From Mucilaginibacter tolerans (lineage in GTDB: Bacteria; Bacteroidota; Bacteroidia; Sphingobacteriales; Sphingobacteriaceae): a stretch of DNA of 64,000 nucleotides. Shown here piece by piece: positions 27,481 through 35,925 of this stretch. The position numbers and the translations under genes were made by a program. The notes under the pieces were generated by a model. It saw only the letters and a program-made list of their open reading frames with translations. It made no database searches and was not told the DNA's origin. The stretch spans positions 1 to 64,000 of the forward strand of contig NZ_JAUMKB010000017.1 of the NCBI RefSeq assembly GCF_030519375.1, read 5' to 3'. How positions within the stretch are numbered: the first letter of the stretch is position 1; every line of letters starts with the position of its first letter.

Positions 27481-30400
27481 TTAGAAAGTGACATTTACCC
27501 CGGCCAGGAAAGTGCGTACAGGCGGATAGGTACCATAGTCGATACCCTGTTTGGTATTGTCATTATCATAAAAGTTTGCTTCGGGATCCAGGCCCTTGTA
27601 TTTGGTAATAGTCAGCAGGTTTTGACCGGAAACATATAACCTAATTTGTTTAGCGTGAATCCGGGAGGCCGCAACAGCATTGAGGGTGTACCCTAACGAA
27701 GCATTCTTCAATTTCAGATAGGAGCCATTCTCGATATACCTGTCAGTAACCTGCGGAACCGGGGAGTTAGTTGCCCGTGCAACTGTGCCGTTCGGATTAG
27801 AGGCGCTGTAACGATTAAGCAGTTCCGCTGACGCATTTAAAGAAGTAGTCGGCCTTTCGAGCGTTTGCTGTAACAAGTTAAATATTTTACTGCCGTACGA
27901 CCCCTGGAAGAATACCGACAGGTCAAACTGTCCATAGGTAAAAGTGTTGGTAATACCTCCTGTAAATTTAGGCTGGGCACTGCCAAGGTTATGCTTATCT
28001 GCAGTAGTGATCTTGCCATCATTGTTAGAATCTGCATATTTGGTGTCGCCCACTTTTTGAGGTACGCCTGCCAACAGCGGTGTCCCGTTTGTCTGGTCAG
28101 CAGCAGTTAGCAATCCATTGGTTGAATAGCCCCAGAACGTGCCTACAGGTAAACCTACTTGTACGATCACAGGTGACACCTGCCCGATAGGGGCGATCGG
28201 GAAATAACTGGTAACACCCGGACCAAGGCTCAATACCTTGTTTCTATTGGCTGCTAGCTGCAGATTTGTTTTCCATTTGAACTTGCCCGATTTGATATTT
28301 TCTGTATTGATGCCCAACTCCAACCCTTTGTTCTCTACACTTCCTACATTCTCCAATTCACTGGCATAACCGGTGTATAATGGCAGTGGTACATTCAACA
28401 ATAGATTGGTGGTCTTTTTATAATAGGCATCAAAAGTCAGATTGACGTGGCCATCGAAAAAGCCGATATCAAAACCACCATCGTATTGTGTGGTAGTTTC
28501 CCATTTCAGATCTGGGTTAGGTAATTGCAGCGGCGCACTGCCGGTAACCAACTTGCTGCCGAAATAATAGTTAGTTGGTGCAAGTGATGAAAGGGATGCA
28601 AAGGGCGGTACTTCAGAGTTTCCGGTTTTGCCTGCGGTTAGGCGAAATTTAAGACTGCTGACCGTACTCTCGAGCGGTTTGAAGAAATTCTCCTGATCAA
28701 CATTCCATGAAAACCCGGCTGAAGGGAAATAGCCCCATTTATTGTTGGAACCCAATTTTGAGGAACCATCCGCACGTATAGAAACAGTAAAGTTATATTT
28801 ATGCAGATACGAATAGTTGACCCTGCCCAGATAAGAATTAAGTGCCTGGCTGGATGCTGCAGATGTTGGGATGTTAGCTATTCCCGCATATGACAAATTA
28901 TTATAGGTTGTCAGATCATTCGGGAACTTTTGTGCTGAAGCGACTGATGATTTAAACTGCGTATACTGCGTGGTATAGCCTGCCAGGATATTCAGAAAAT
29001 GCCTGTCATTGAAGTTATGATCATATGTTAGCGTGTTTTCATTCAGCCAGCTTAACTCATTACCTGATCCTATCGATGCATAACCGCTTGTTGCATAACC
29101 TGTTGAGCCACCGGCGGGTGAACCGGTGTAGGATGGGGCATAATAATCCTGCGAAGTATTAAGAATGTCCGCACCGGCACTGATCTTTAAAGTCAGATCG
29201 GGTAGTATTTTATACTCCGCTGCAAAATTGCCCAGGAAACGGATAAGTGTGGTTTGATTAGTAGTTTTTGCTATATCCTGTATCGGGTTGGTTGGCGTAG
29301 TCAGGTAGGGATTCGAGGTATTATACGAACCATCCGCGTTCTTTATCAGTGCCAGCGGTGATGTTGTCAACAGCGTGGCGAAGGCGTTGCTGAAGTTGAT
29401 GCTATTATAAGAGCTCCCGTAAAGTTTATTTTCGATGGATTGGCTGCCGAATGTATTAGCAGTAACTTTCAGATGCTCGGATACATTCTTTTCGTAATTA
29501 ACACGGGCCGAATATCTCTTGAAACCCGTGTTCAGAATTGTACCCTTCTGGTTAAAATAATCACCTGAAATAAGATAACGGGATTTTTCGTCACCGCCGG
29601 AGATCGTCAGTTCATCATTCAAAATGGGCGCAGTTCGCAAAGCGGCTTGTTGCCAGTTGGAACCTGCTCCGGCTGAAGCGATTTGCGCAGCTGAGAATGT
29701 GGAAGCTAAGCCATCGCTCGCATTAACATCGTTTACCAGTTGCTCCCATTGGGCAGCATTCAACAGGTCGAGTGTCTTCGATACCTTTTGTATGCCATAG
29801 TAAGAACTGAAACTGACATTACTCGTGCCCTTTTTACCCCGTTTGGTGGTGATGATCACCACACCGTTAGCACCGTGTGATCCATATATCGCAGTAGCAG
29901 ACGCATCTTTCAGCACTTCGATCGACTCGATATCATTTGGGTCGATAGTGGCCAAGGCATCAACGCTAGTCCCGTTAGAGCCTACGTTAGTATAGTCGTT
30001 ATTATTGTAGATGATGAATCCATCGATTACATACAGCGGGGCATTACCAAATGAAATAGAGTTACCTCCGCGGATGCGCACGTTTGCGGTACTTCCCGGC
30101 TGCCCGGAATTCTGTGTTACTGCTACGCCGGATACACCGCCCTGCAGTAGGTTATCAAACGATGATGCCGGCTGGTTTAGTAATTGTTTAGGAACAGACG
30201 CGACAGATCCTGTCAGATCGCTCTTACGTTGCGTACCGTAACCTACTACCACCACCTCACCTAGTTGGCTGACGATATCGGAAATTTTTATAGTTACCGG
30301 GGTGCCATCCACAATAACTTCTTTGGTTTTATAGCCAATGAAGCTGACGATCAAAGCGTAGGGCAATCTTTGACCTGTAATAAAGGTGAAGCGGCCATCG

Positions 30401-30615
30401 GGCCCTGTTGATACCGAGTGGGTAACACCTTTTATCTGTAACGTTACACCTGCAATGGGTTGTTTGGTGACGCTATCGATGACAATGCCTTCCTGGTGCG
30501 AATTAATTAAGGGCGCGCTGGTCTCTTGAGCAAAAAGCGCTGCCGGAAATATTAAGAAAATTAGAACTCTGAGGAAAGGGTAGATGTAGGATTTTGCATG
30601 GACATATATTTCCAT
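27481..30615 (-). CDS. SusC/RagA TonB-dependent transporter without STN domain
   Basis: 1044 residues. The signal segment (FLRVLIFLIFPAALFAQ) is followed directly by the carboxypeptidase-regulatory-like domain (GIVIDSVTKQPIAGVTLQIKG), then plug motifs (GEVVVVGYGTQRKSDLTGSV and VLKDASATAIYGSHGANGVVIITTKRG) and the barrel, ending in VNVTF. There is no STN domain and no ECF/FecR pair beside it, unlike the other two minus-strand susC genes. Its control must therefore come from elsewhere. It heads the sulfatase operon. Confidence 0.95.
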   Translation of the reverse strand: MEIYVHAKSYIYPFLRVLIFLIFPAALFAQETSAPLINSHQEGIVIDSVTKQPIAGVTLQIKGVTHSVSTGPDGRFTFITGQRLPYALIVSFIGYKTKEVIVDGTPVTIKISDIVSQLGEVVVVGYGTQRKSDLTGSVASVPKQLLNQPASSFDNLLQGGVSGVAVTQNSGQPGSTANVRIRGGNSISFGNAPLYVIDGFIIYNNNDYTNVGSNGTSVDALATIDPNDIESIEVLKDASATAIYGSHGANGVVIITTKRGKKGTSNVSFSSYYGIQKVSKTLDLLNAAQWEQLVNDVNASDGLASTFSAAQIASAGAGSNWQQAALRTAPILNDELTISGGDEKSRYLISGDYFNQKGTILNTGFKRYSARVNYEKNVSEHLKVTANTFGSQSIENKLYGSSYNSINFSNAFATLLTTSPLALIKNADGSYNTSNPYLTTPTNPIQDIAKTTNQTTLIRFLGNFAAEYKILPDLTLKISAGADILNTSQDYYAPSYTGSPAGGSTGYATSGYASIGSGNELSWLNENTLTYDHNFNDRHFLNILAGYTTQYTQFKSSVASAQKFPNDLTTYNNLSYAGIANIPTSAASSQALNSYLGRVNYSYLHKYNFTVSIRADGSSKLGSNNKWGYFPSAGFSWNVDQENFFKPLESTVSSLKFRLTAGKTGNSEVPPFASLSSLAPTNYYFGSKLVTGSAPLQLPNPDLKWETTTQYDGGFDIGFFDGHVNLTFDAYYKKTTNLLLNVPLPLYTGYASELENVGSVENKGLELGINTENIKSGKFKWKTNLQLAANRNKVLSLGPGVTSYFPIAPIGQVSPVIVQVGLPVGTFWGYSTNGLLTAADQTNGTPLLAGVPQKVGDTKYADSNNDGKITTADKHNLGSAQPKFTGGITNTFTYGQFDLSVFFQGSYGSKIFNLLQQTLERPTTSLNASAELLNRYSASNPNGTVARATNSPVPQVTDRYIENGSYLKLKNASLGYTLNAVAASRIHAKQIRLYVSGQNLLTITKYKGLDPEANFYDNDNTKQGIDYGTYPPVRTFLAGVNVTF

Positions 30616-30712
30616 ATATTTAACTGTTTTATGTTAATGATTCAATCGTTAGTAAAACCGGGGATGATGAGCAGTAGTGATTGGCGTTACGGCTGTTCAC
30701 TCATCCGAAAAG

Positions 30713-30743
30713 ACCGGCGAGGCTTCCTTGCCGGTTTATTTTT
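30713..30743 (+). terminator. Plus-strand intrinsic terminator upstream of susC
   Basis: A 10-bp stem, ACCGGCGAGG (30713-30722) with CCTTGCCGGT (30726-30735), one G-T pair, a 3-base loop, then TTATTTTT on the plus strand. It lies 98-128 bases upstream of the minus-strand susC ATG. A plus-strand promoter-like pair, TTTG (30593-30596) and TATATTTA (30615-30622), could start an RNA of about 110-120 bases ending here. A second inverted repeat, GGATGA/TCATCC (30662-30667 and 30701-30706), lies inside that span. Confidence 0.65.
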
Positions 30744-31123
30744 CTGGGGTAAAAATTATTTCGCGCACATATTATTTCTTTGTTAAATTGTTCAATGCCA
30801 GGGAGACTTTCGTCTTCAATAAATAAATTAATCAGAATGAAGAATGATTTGTGAATACTGTTCGTTAGTAGCGACAACAACAGACCATACCCAGTGCTTT
30901 TGCGGAACAAAGCATTCGATGAAAACCAGAAATACCCTTGTTATTTTGAGAGTACATTTTCATTTGTATTAGTTCTTCGCGACAAATATAAAAACATTTT
31001 TTATAAACACTACTAAATAGATAGATTTTATAGTTTTTATGATTTTCACAAAAAAAAGCTCCCAAAGTTTACCGATTTATAATTATTCCAATTTATAAGG
31101 CCAAATCAATCGATTGAAAATGA

Positions 31124-31204
31124 CATACCTTCATCGAGCTGACTAGTTTCTCATACGGAAAGACTCATAATTTTTTGGTCCTGGTTCGAACCCAAGGTGG
31201 ATGT
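31124..31204 (+). pseudogene. Degenerate tRNA-like sequence with CAT anticodon
   Basis: An anticodon arm AAAGA-CTCATAA-TTTTT (31159-31175) has five pairs including one G-T and anticodon CAT at 31166-31168. A T-arm CCTGG-TTCGAAC-CCAAG (31180-31196) follows at near-normal distance, with four of five pairs. The 3' strand GTGGATG (31197-31203) pairs partly with CATACCT (31124-31130). The D-arm region is about seven bases too long and does not fold, so this looks like a decayed Met- or Ile2-type tRNA, not a working gene. Confidence 0.42.
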
Positions 31205-31213
31205 ACAAATTAA

Positions 31214-31244
31214 AAAGCCGTTTAATTACAAGACCTACGGCTTT
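31214..31244. terminator. Intrinsic terminator-like hairpin after the tRNA-like sequence
   Basis: AAAGCCGT (31214-31221) pairs with ACGGCTTT (31237-31244) around a 15-base loop. The better T-run (TTTTTAATTT) is on the minus strand; on the plus strand ATCATTTT follows. Such hairpins commonly follow tRNA genes in Bacteroidetes. Direction is uncertain. Confidence 0.5.
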
Positions 31245-31307
31245 ATCATTTTCCAAACGCGGGTTAGGAACACCTTCAGATCCGTTGTTAACTTAATTAG
31301 CAGTTAC

Positions 31308-31395
31308 CTCCGGTAGGACTAAACTCTAATCGTTGCGTAGAAAGCATCAAGCTGTTAACTACAATTATTTAATTGGTTCGCGCCCAGCCTGGGAG
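31308..31395 (+). pseudogene. Degenerate tRNA-Asn-like sequence (GTT anticodon)
   Basis: The anticodon-loop sequence CTGTTAA (31352-31358) is preceded by GCATCAAG. A T-arm ATTGG-TTCGCGC-CCAGC (31372-31388) has four of five pairs with one G-T. The 3' end CCTGGGAG (31388-31395) looks like a normal acceptor strand plus discriminator G. The D-arm (GTTGCGTAGAAAGC) is distorted, the 3' half of the anticodon stem is mismatched, and no good 5' acceptor strand is seen. A decayed tRNA-Asn is the best reading. Confidence 0.42.
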
Positions 31396-31461
31396 AAAAA
31401 AGGACATGCAGAACATTTTTTGTCGTCCAATCCTCTCTTCTAAATTTACGCTAAAACGCTC

Positions 31462-31537
31462 ATTTTCGATAACGTTCTCGCTAATTTATTCCCCTGTGTT
31501 CTCCAAATGGGCACCGTTTTTCATTAGTTTTACTTCA
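31462..31537 (+). promoter_or_regulatory. Operator/promoter-like module, copy A
   Basis: It begins with an imperfect palindrome CGATAACGTTCTCG (31467-31480), the shape of a LacI-family operator, followed by CTAATTTATTC. The element TTAGTTTTACTTCA (31524-31537) follows, which resembles a Bacteroidetes -7 region (TAnnTTT). The same two blocks recur at 34281-34356 with exactly the same 62-base offset and unrelated sequence between. It stands about 165 bases before the kinase start, and the PUL encodes a LacI regulator. Confidence 0.7.
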
Positions 31538-31701
31538 AGCGAGCGCAAGTTATTGGGCCAGGAAACACTTAGGGAACGGCCAGATTTTGCCTGTCGCTCA
31601 TTGCTCGAATCAAATAGTTTTTCTATCACCCCCGATTTGGTTTGCAGGCATGTTGAACAGCTCTTATGGGATTAGATAACAATAAATATGAAGGTATTGA
31701 T

Positions 31702-32841
31702 ATGCATGACAAGATAAGTACTTATAATTTCAAAGACATTATTGCAAATTTTAACATCGCTCCCGGAGATTATGATATTGAACCTTTTGGTTCGGGGCAT
31801 ATCAATGACACATTTCTGCTCACAATCGGATCCGGATATGACGGTGCCTACTTACTTCAAAAAATCAATCATTTTGTTTTTAAAAATGTCGATGGTTTGA
31901 TGACCAATATGCTTCATGTTATCAATCATTTAAAAGGAAAAGCAGGGACCTCCGGCGACCCTGCGAAAGAGATACTTACGCTGGTGCCATGCAAAGACAA
32001 TAAGTACTATTGGCAGGATGACCAGGGTAATTACTGGCGAATGACTTACTTTCTGAAAGATACGCAAAGTTATGATTTGGTTACAACCGTTAAGCAGGCG
32101 TATCAGGGAGGGGCTGCTTTTGGAAATTTCCACTGGTTGTTATGCGATCTTGACCCTGCTTTGCTGGTTGATACTATTCCCGATTTTTTAAACATCGAAA
32201 AAAGGCTTGATAACCTGCAAAGAGCAATAGAGAAAGACAGCGTCGGGGTTGTGAAACAGGTGCAACCAGAATTGCTTTATCTGCTTGAATACGCAAGCAG
32301 CATGGGGGAGATATCGCAATTAGGCAGGGCCGGAATATTACCGTTGCGTATCACCCACAACGATACCAAATTCAATAATATTTTACTCAATCAGTATGAT
32401 GAAGTTCAATGCGTAATTGACCTTGATACAGTTATGCCCGGTTTCGTAGCCTATGATTTTGGCGATGCCATTCGTTCGATTATCAATACTGCTGCCGAAG
32501 ACGAAAAAAATCTTGACGCCATACAATTAAATATGCCGCTTTTCGAGGCCTTTGTCAAAGGATATCTCAGCAAAACGGTGTGCTTTCTGACCGAACAGGA
32601 ATTAAAGTCGCTTGTAAAGGGCGCATTGCTGCTTCCCTATATGCAAGCAGTCAGGTTTTTGACAGATTACCTGGAGGGGGATGTTTATTACAAAACCCAC
32701 TTTCCGGGGCATAACTTGCAACGAGCAAGGGCCCAGATGCAATTGTTTAAAATGCTTGAATCGAAAAAGGACGAACTAACCAATATAGTACAACAGCAAT
32801 GGTTGCTAATAAAAAATGATCTAAAGGCTTTGAATGCTTAA
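31702..32841 (+). CDS. nahK: NahK-like N-acetylhexosamine 1-kinase (APH fold)
   Basis: 379 residues from the ATG at 31702, chosen because GAAGG lies about 9 bases upstream and the N-terminus then matches the known enzyme; an ATG twelve codons earlier is in frame. It strongly resembles bifidobacterial NahK: IEPFGSGHINDTFLL (glycine-rich nucleotide site), LLQKINHFVF, LPLRITHNDTKFNNILLN with catalytic Asp221, VIDLDTVMPGFVAYDFGDAIRS with metal-binding Asp240/242, and RFLTDYLEGDVYYKTHFPGHNLQRARAQ. NahK phosphorylates GlcNAc or GalNAc at C1 in the cytoplasm. Here it fits downstream of the GH109 and GH20 enzymes that would release HexNAc. First gene of the plus-strand PUL, 27 bases before GH109. Confidence 0.85.
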   Translation: MHDKISTYNFKDIIANFNIAPGDYDIEPFGSGHINDTFLLTIGSGYDGAYLLQKINHFVFKNVDGLMTNMLHVINHLKGKAGTSGDPAKEILTLVPCKDNKYYWQDDQGNYWRMTYFLKDTQSYDLVTTVKQAYQGGAAFGNFHWLLCDLDPALLVDTIPDFLNIEKRLDNLQRAIEKDSVGVVKQVQPELLYLLEYASSMGEISQLGRAGILPLRITHNDTKFNNILLNQYDEVQCVIDLDTVMPGFVAYDFGDAIRSIINTAAEDEKNLDAIQLNMPLFEAFVKGYLSKTVCFLTEQELKSLVKGALLLPYMQAVRFLTDYLEGDVYYKTHFPGHNLQRARAQMQLFKMLESKKDELTNIVQQQWLLIKNDLKALNA

Positions 32842-32867
32842 ATCAATAAAAATTTATTAAAACGAAC

Positions 32868-34217
32868 ATGAAAAGACGGTTATTTATTCAGCAAAGCACA
32901 ATTGCGGCCACCAGTTTGGCCATACTACCAACTGGTAGCCTTTTTGCGTCTGTACCAGGCAAAGTAAAATTAGGATATATCGGGGTTGGGGTGCGCGGAA
33001 TGAGCCATATCAGCGAAGGATTGCTTCGGCAGGACGTAGAAATTGTTGCTATATGTGATACGCAGGAAAGTTCGTTAAAAATTTGCCGGGAATTTATAGC
33101 TAAAAGTGGCCACCCTAAAGTAAAAGAATACACCGGCGGCCTGGATGCCTATAAGCGTTTGCTCGATCATGAAGATATAGATGCAGTCATTATCGCTACC
33201 CCATGGCAATTCCATTACCAACAGTCGGTAGATGCTATGAAAGCGGGTAAATATGTTGGTTGCGAAGTAATAGCTGGCTTAACTGTTGAAGAGCACTGGG
33301 ATATCGTTAAAACTTCGGAGTTAACAGGCATGCCTTATATGACCCTTGAAAACGTGTGCTATCGCCGCGATGTTATGGCCGCGCTAAACATGGTCAGGCA
33401 GGGCCTTTTTGGTGAGTTGGTTCACCTGGAGGGCGGTTACCAGCATAACTTAAGAGCCGTGCTGTTCAACAATGGCAAGCAATTTCATGGCGGCGGCGTT
33501 GAATTTGGACCCAATGCCATAAGTGAGGCTCAGTGGCGCACCCAGTTTAATATTGATGTAGACGGAGATATTTATCCAACTCACGGTGCCGGGCCATGTA
33601 TGCATTACGCAAATATCAATGCGGGTAACCGCTTTACCAATTTGATATCGTTCAGCTCCAAATCGCGCGGTTTAGCTGCTTATGTACAGGAGCTTTCGCC
33701 CGGGCACAAAAATTCGAAGATCAATTATAAAAACGGAGACGTAACAACAACGATGATTAATTGCGCAAATGGTGAAACGGTATTGTTAAGTCACGATACG
33801 CACTTACCAAGGCCATACTCGTTGGGTTTTCGTGTTCAGGGAACAAAAGGGCTTTGGATGGATGTGGCTGACGGTATATATATCGATCACCAGGCAAAAC
33901 AGGATGATGCATGGGATCCGGCAAAGTTATGGTTCGATAAGTATGATCATCCGCTTTGGAAAAAATATGAAAAACTGGCCGAAGGCGCCGGCCACGGAGG
34001 TATGGACTGGTTTGTATTCAATGCATTTATAGAGTCAGTTAAACAAAAAAAACAAACCCCGATTGATGTTTATGATTCTGTCACGATGAGCGTGATAGCT
34101 CCGTTATCCGTAAATTCCTTAAGATCAGGAAACTCATTGCAGGATTTCCCTGATTTTACAAAAGGTAAATGGAAAGAGCGAAAAAACACCTTTGCCCTTG
34201 ATGATAGTGGATTTTAA
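32868..34217 (+). CDS. GH109 alpha-N-acetylgalactosaminidase (Gfo/Idh fold), copy 1
   Basis: 449 residues with a Tat-like N-terminus (KRRLFIQQSTIAATSLAI). The Rossmann dinucleotide site is VKLGYIGVGVRGMSH. It closely matches the Elizabethkingia GH109 pattern that I recall: TPWQFHYQQSVDAMKAGKYV, MTLENVCYRRDVMAALNMVRQ, DIYPTHGAGPCMHYANINAGNRF, HDTHLPRPYSLGFRVQGT and GAGHGGMDWFVFNAFIES. GH109 uses a tightly bound NAD for an oxidation-elimination-addition cycle to hydrolyse alpha-GalNAc linkages; the Tat signal allows folding with cofactor before export. It lies between the kinase and a second GH109. Confidence 0.88.
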   Translation: MKRRLFIQQSTIAATSLAILPTGSLFASVPGKVKLGYIGVGVRGMSHISEGLLRQDVEIVAICDTQESSLKICREFIAKSGHPKVKEYTGGLDAYKRLLDHEDIDAVIIATPWQFHYQQSVDAMKAGKYVGCEVIAGLTVEEHWDIVKTSELTGMPYMTLENVCYRRDVMAALNMVRQGLFGELVHLEGGYQHNLRAVLFNNGKQFHGGGVEFGPNAISEAQWRTQFNIDVDGDIYPTHGAGPCMHYANINAGNRFTNLISFSSKSRGLAAYVQELSPGHKNSKINYKNGDVTTTMINCANGETVLLSHDTHLPRPYSLGFRVQGTKGLWMDVADGIYIDHQAKQDDAWDPAKLWFDKYDHPLWKKYEKLAEGAGHGGMDWFVFNAFIESVKQKKQTPIDVYDSVTMSVIAPLSVNSLRSGNSLQDFPDFTKGKWKERKNTFALDDSGF

Positions 34218-34280
34218 TCAGATAAGAGCCTATACAACACTCATTTAGCAGCATAAAAATAAATGGCAAGCAGATGCTGT

Positions 34281-34356
34281 ATTTTCGATAACGTTCTCGC
34301 TGATTTATTCGGACAAACCCTCTCTAGGTGATTCGCTTTTTGTTAGTTTTACTTCA
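34281..34356 (+). promoter_or_regulatory. Operator/promoter-like module, copy B
   Basis: The palindrome CGATAACGTTCTCG (34286-34299) and the element TTAGTTTTACTTCA (34343-34356) repeat copy A with an identical 62-base offset. The outer bases (ATTTT before, CTGATTTATTC after) are also nearly the same, while the sequence between them differs. It lies about 150 bases before the second GH109 gene, in the 286-base gap after the first. A shared regulator for both transcripts is likely, the LacI protein of this PUL being the first candidate. Confidence 0.7.
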
Positions 34357-34503
34357 GACAGGTGTTAAGACCGTATTAAATAACACGTGATCTGGCAATT
34401 ATAAAATTAACAGACATCTGTTTTTGGGATTATAGAAACGTTCGCAAGTCAATAGAAGCACATACTATTTAAATGTTTTTCAACTATAATATATAGCTAA
34501 TAC

Positions 34504-35886
34504 ATGAAAAATAACCGCAGAGATTTTATTAAGTATTCTGGCATAGCTGCTACAGCATTGGTGGGTGCAGCGTTGCCTCGGTTAGCAATTGCCGATGATA
34601 TTACGAGTAATCCTTTTAACGGGGTAAAGAGCAGTCAGGCCTTTAATATGCATGGCTATGCTGCCCCAAAAATCGGTAAAGTGAGGATCGGGTATATCGG
34701 GTTAGGGAGCAGGGGGTCGGAGGCTGTTCCTCGTATACTTAATATTGAAGGGGTAGAGGTTAGAGCCTTGTGTGACATTAAAGCAAAGCAAGTGGAGTTG
34801 GCAAAAGAAGCCCTAAAGGGAACGCCAAATAACCCCGCTTTATATTCGGGAAATGACCACGAATGGAAAAAGTTATGCGAACGAAGCGATATTGATTTGG
34901 TTTACATCTGCACGCCGTGGAATTGGCATGCACAAATGGCCATTTACGCGATGGAGCATGGTAAACATGTTGCCGTTGAAGTTCCGGCAGCGCAAACCAT
35001 AGACGAATGCTGGCAAATGGTAGAAACATCAGAAAAAACCAAGCTGCATTGCGTAATGCTAGAAAACGAATGCTACGATTTTTTTGAGCTGCTGACGCTT
35101 AATATGGCGCGTCAGGGCTTTTTCGGAGAAGTACTTCACGGAGAAGGCGCTTACATTCATAGCATTGCAAGGTCGCTTTTTGACCCCATTCAGCGACCTG
35201 GTTTATGGCGGCTGGACGAAAATGCCCATCGCAATGGTAACCTGTATCCCACACACGGATTGGGGCCAATTTGCCAGATCATGAATATCAATTGTGGCGA
35301 TAAAATGGATTTTTTAACCTCAGTGAGCACCAATGATTTTACTTTACATGATATAGCCGTAGAATTGGCTGCTAAAGATGCCTCGTATAATAAGTATGTC
35401 GACAAACATTTTCGGGGCAATATGAATTCGTCCATCATACGGACGACAAAGGGAAGAACAATTATGCTGCAGCATGATACCTCTTCACCAAGACCTAAGT
35501 CATCGAGGTATCTCATTAGTGGTACCAAAGCAACCATTCAGTGCGATGCCGGGCCGGCCAAAATCTCAACCAGTCATGAAGGATGGGTTTCGCCGGAGGT
35601 TTTTGCAGAAATAGAGGCAAAATACACGCTGCCATCTATCGCAAAAGTGAGTGAATTGGCCAAAAAAGTTGGCGGCCATGGGGGGATGGACTTTTTAACA
35701 GATTGGCGTTTAATTGATTGTCTGCGTAATGGTCTTCCGGTAGACCATGATGTTTACGATGCCGCTCTTTGGAGCTCGATTGCCCCTTTGAGTGAATGGT
35801 CTGTCGCAAATGGCTCAAAGCCAATAGAGGTTCCGGACTTTACGCGTGGGGCATGGCAATCTAATAAGCCTTTCGACATTTCGTAG
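34504..35886 (+). CDS. GH109-like Gfo/Idh glycosidase, copy 2
   Basis: 460 residues with a clear twin-arginine signal (NNRRDFIKYSGIAATALVGAA). NAD-binding motif VRIGYIGLGSRGSE, then CTPWNWHAQMAIYAMEHGKHVAVEVP, VMLENECYDFFELLTLNMARQG, NLYPTHGLGPICQIMNINCGD, LQHDTSSPRPKSSRYLISGT and KVGGHGGMDFLTDWRLIDCL. Same family as copy 1 but clearly diverged: CYRR becomes CYDF and the central insert differs. It may therefore act on a different linkage or sugar. It has its own upstream module, so it probably begins a second transcript that runs on through the PUL. Confidence 0.83.
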   Translation: MKNNRRDFIKYSGIAATALVGAALPRLAIADDITSNPFNGVKSSQAFNMHGYAAPKIGKVRIGYIGLGSRGSEAVPRILNIEGVEVRALCDIKAKQVELAKEALKGTPNNPALYSGNDHEWKKLCERSDIDLVYICTPWNWHAQMAIYAMEHGKHVAVEVPAAQTIDECWQMVETSEKTKLHCVMLENECYDFFELLTLNMARQGFFGEVLHGEGAYIHSIARSLFDPIQRPGLWRLDENAHRNGNLYPTHGLGPICQIMNINCGDKMDFLTSVSTNDFTLHDIAVELAAKDASYNKYVDKHFRGNMNSSIIRTTKGRTIMLQHDTSSPRPKSSRYLISGTKATIQCDAGPAKISTSHEGWVSPEVFAEIEAKYTLPSIAKVSELAKKVGGHGGMDFLTDWRLIDCLRNGLPVDHDVYDAALWSSIAPLSEWSVANGSKPIEVPDFTRGAWQSNKPFDIS

Positions 35887-35925
35887 ACTAACCGGAATGT
35901 CTGCTAATTAAAACAGAGTTAATAA

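Noticed and set aside
30598..31065. Short frames on both strands upstream of the sulfatase susC
   Set aside because: They overlap the terminator hairpin and AT-rich spacer and show no family features.
31373..31675. 100-codon plus-strand frame before the kinase gene
   Set aside because: It starts inside the tRNA-Asn-like sequence and runs over the regulatory module; no protein motif.
34455..34470. AAACGTTCG near the second GH109 start as a third operator
   Set aside because: Only a half-match to the palindrome, without the flanks or the spaced promoter-like block.
32868..35886. Calling the two Gfo/Idh proteins ordinary oxidoreductases
   Set aside because: Tat signals, the YPTHGxGP and GHGGMD motifs and the HexNAc context fit GH109 better than a soluble sugar dehydrogenase.
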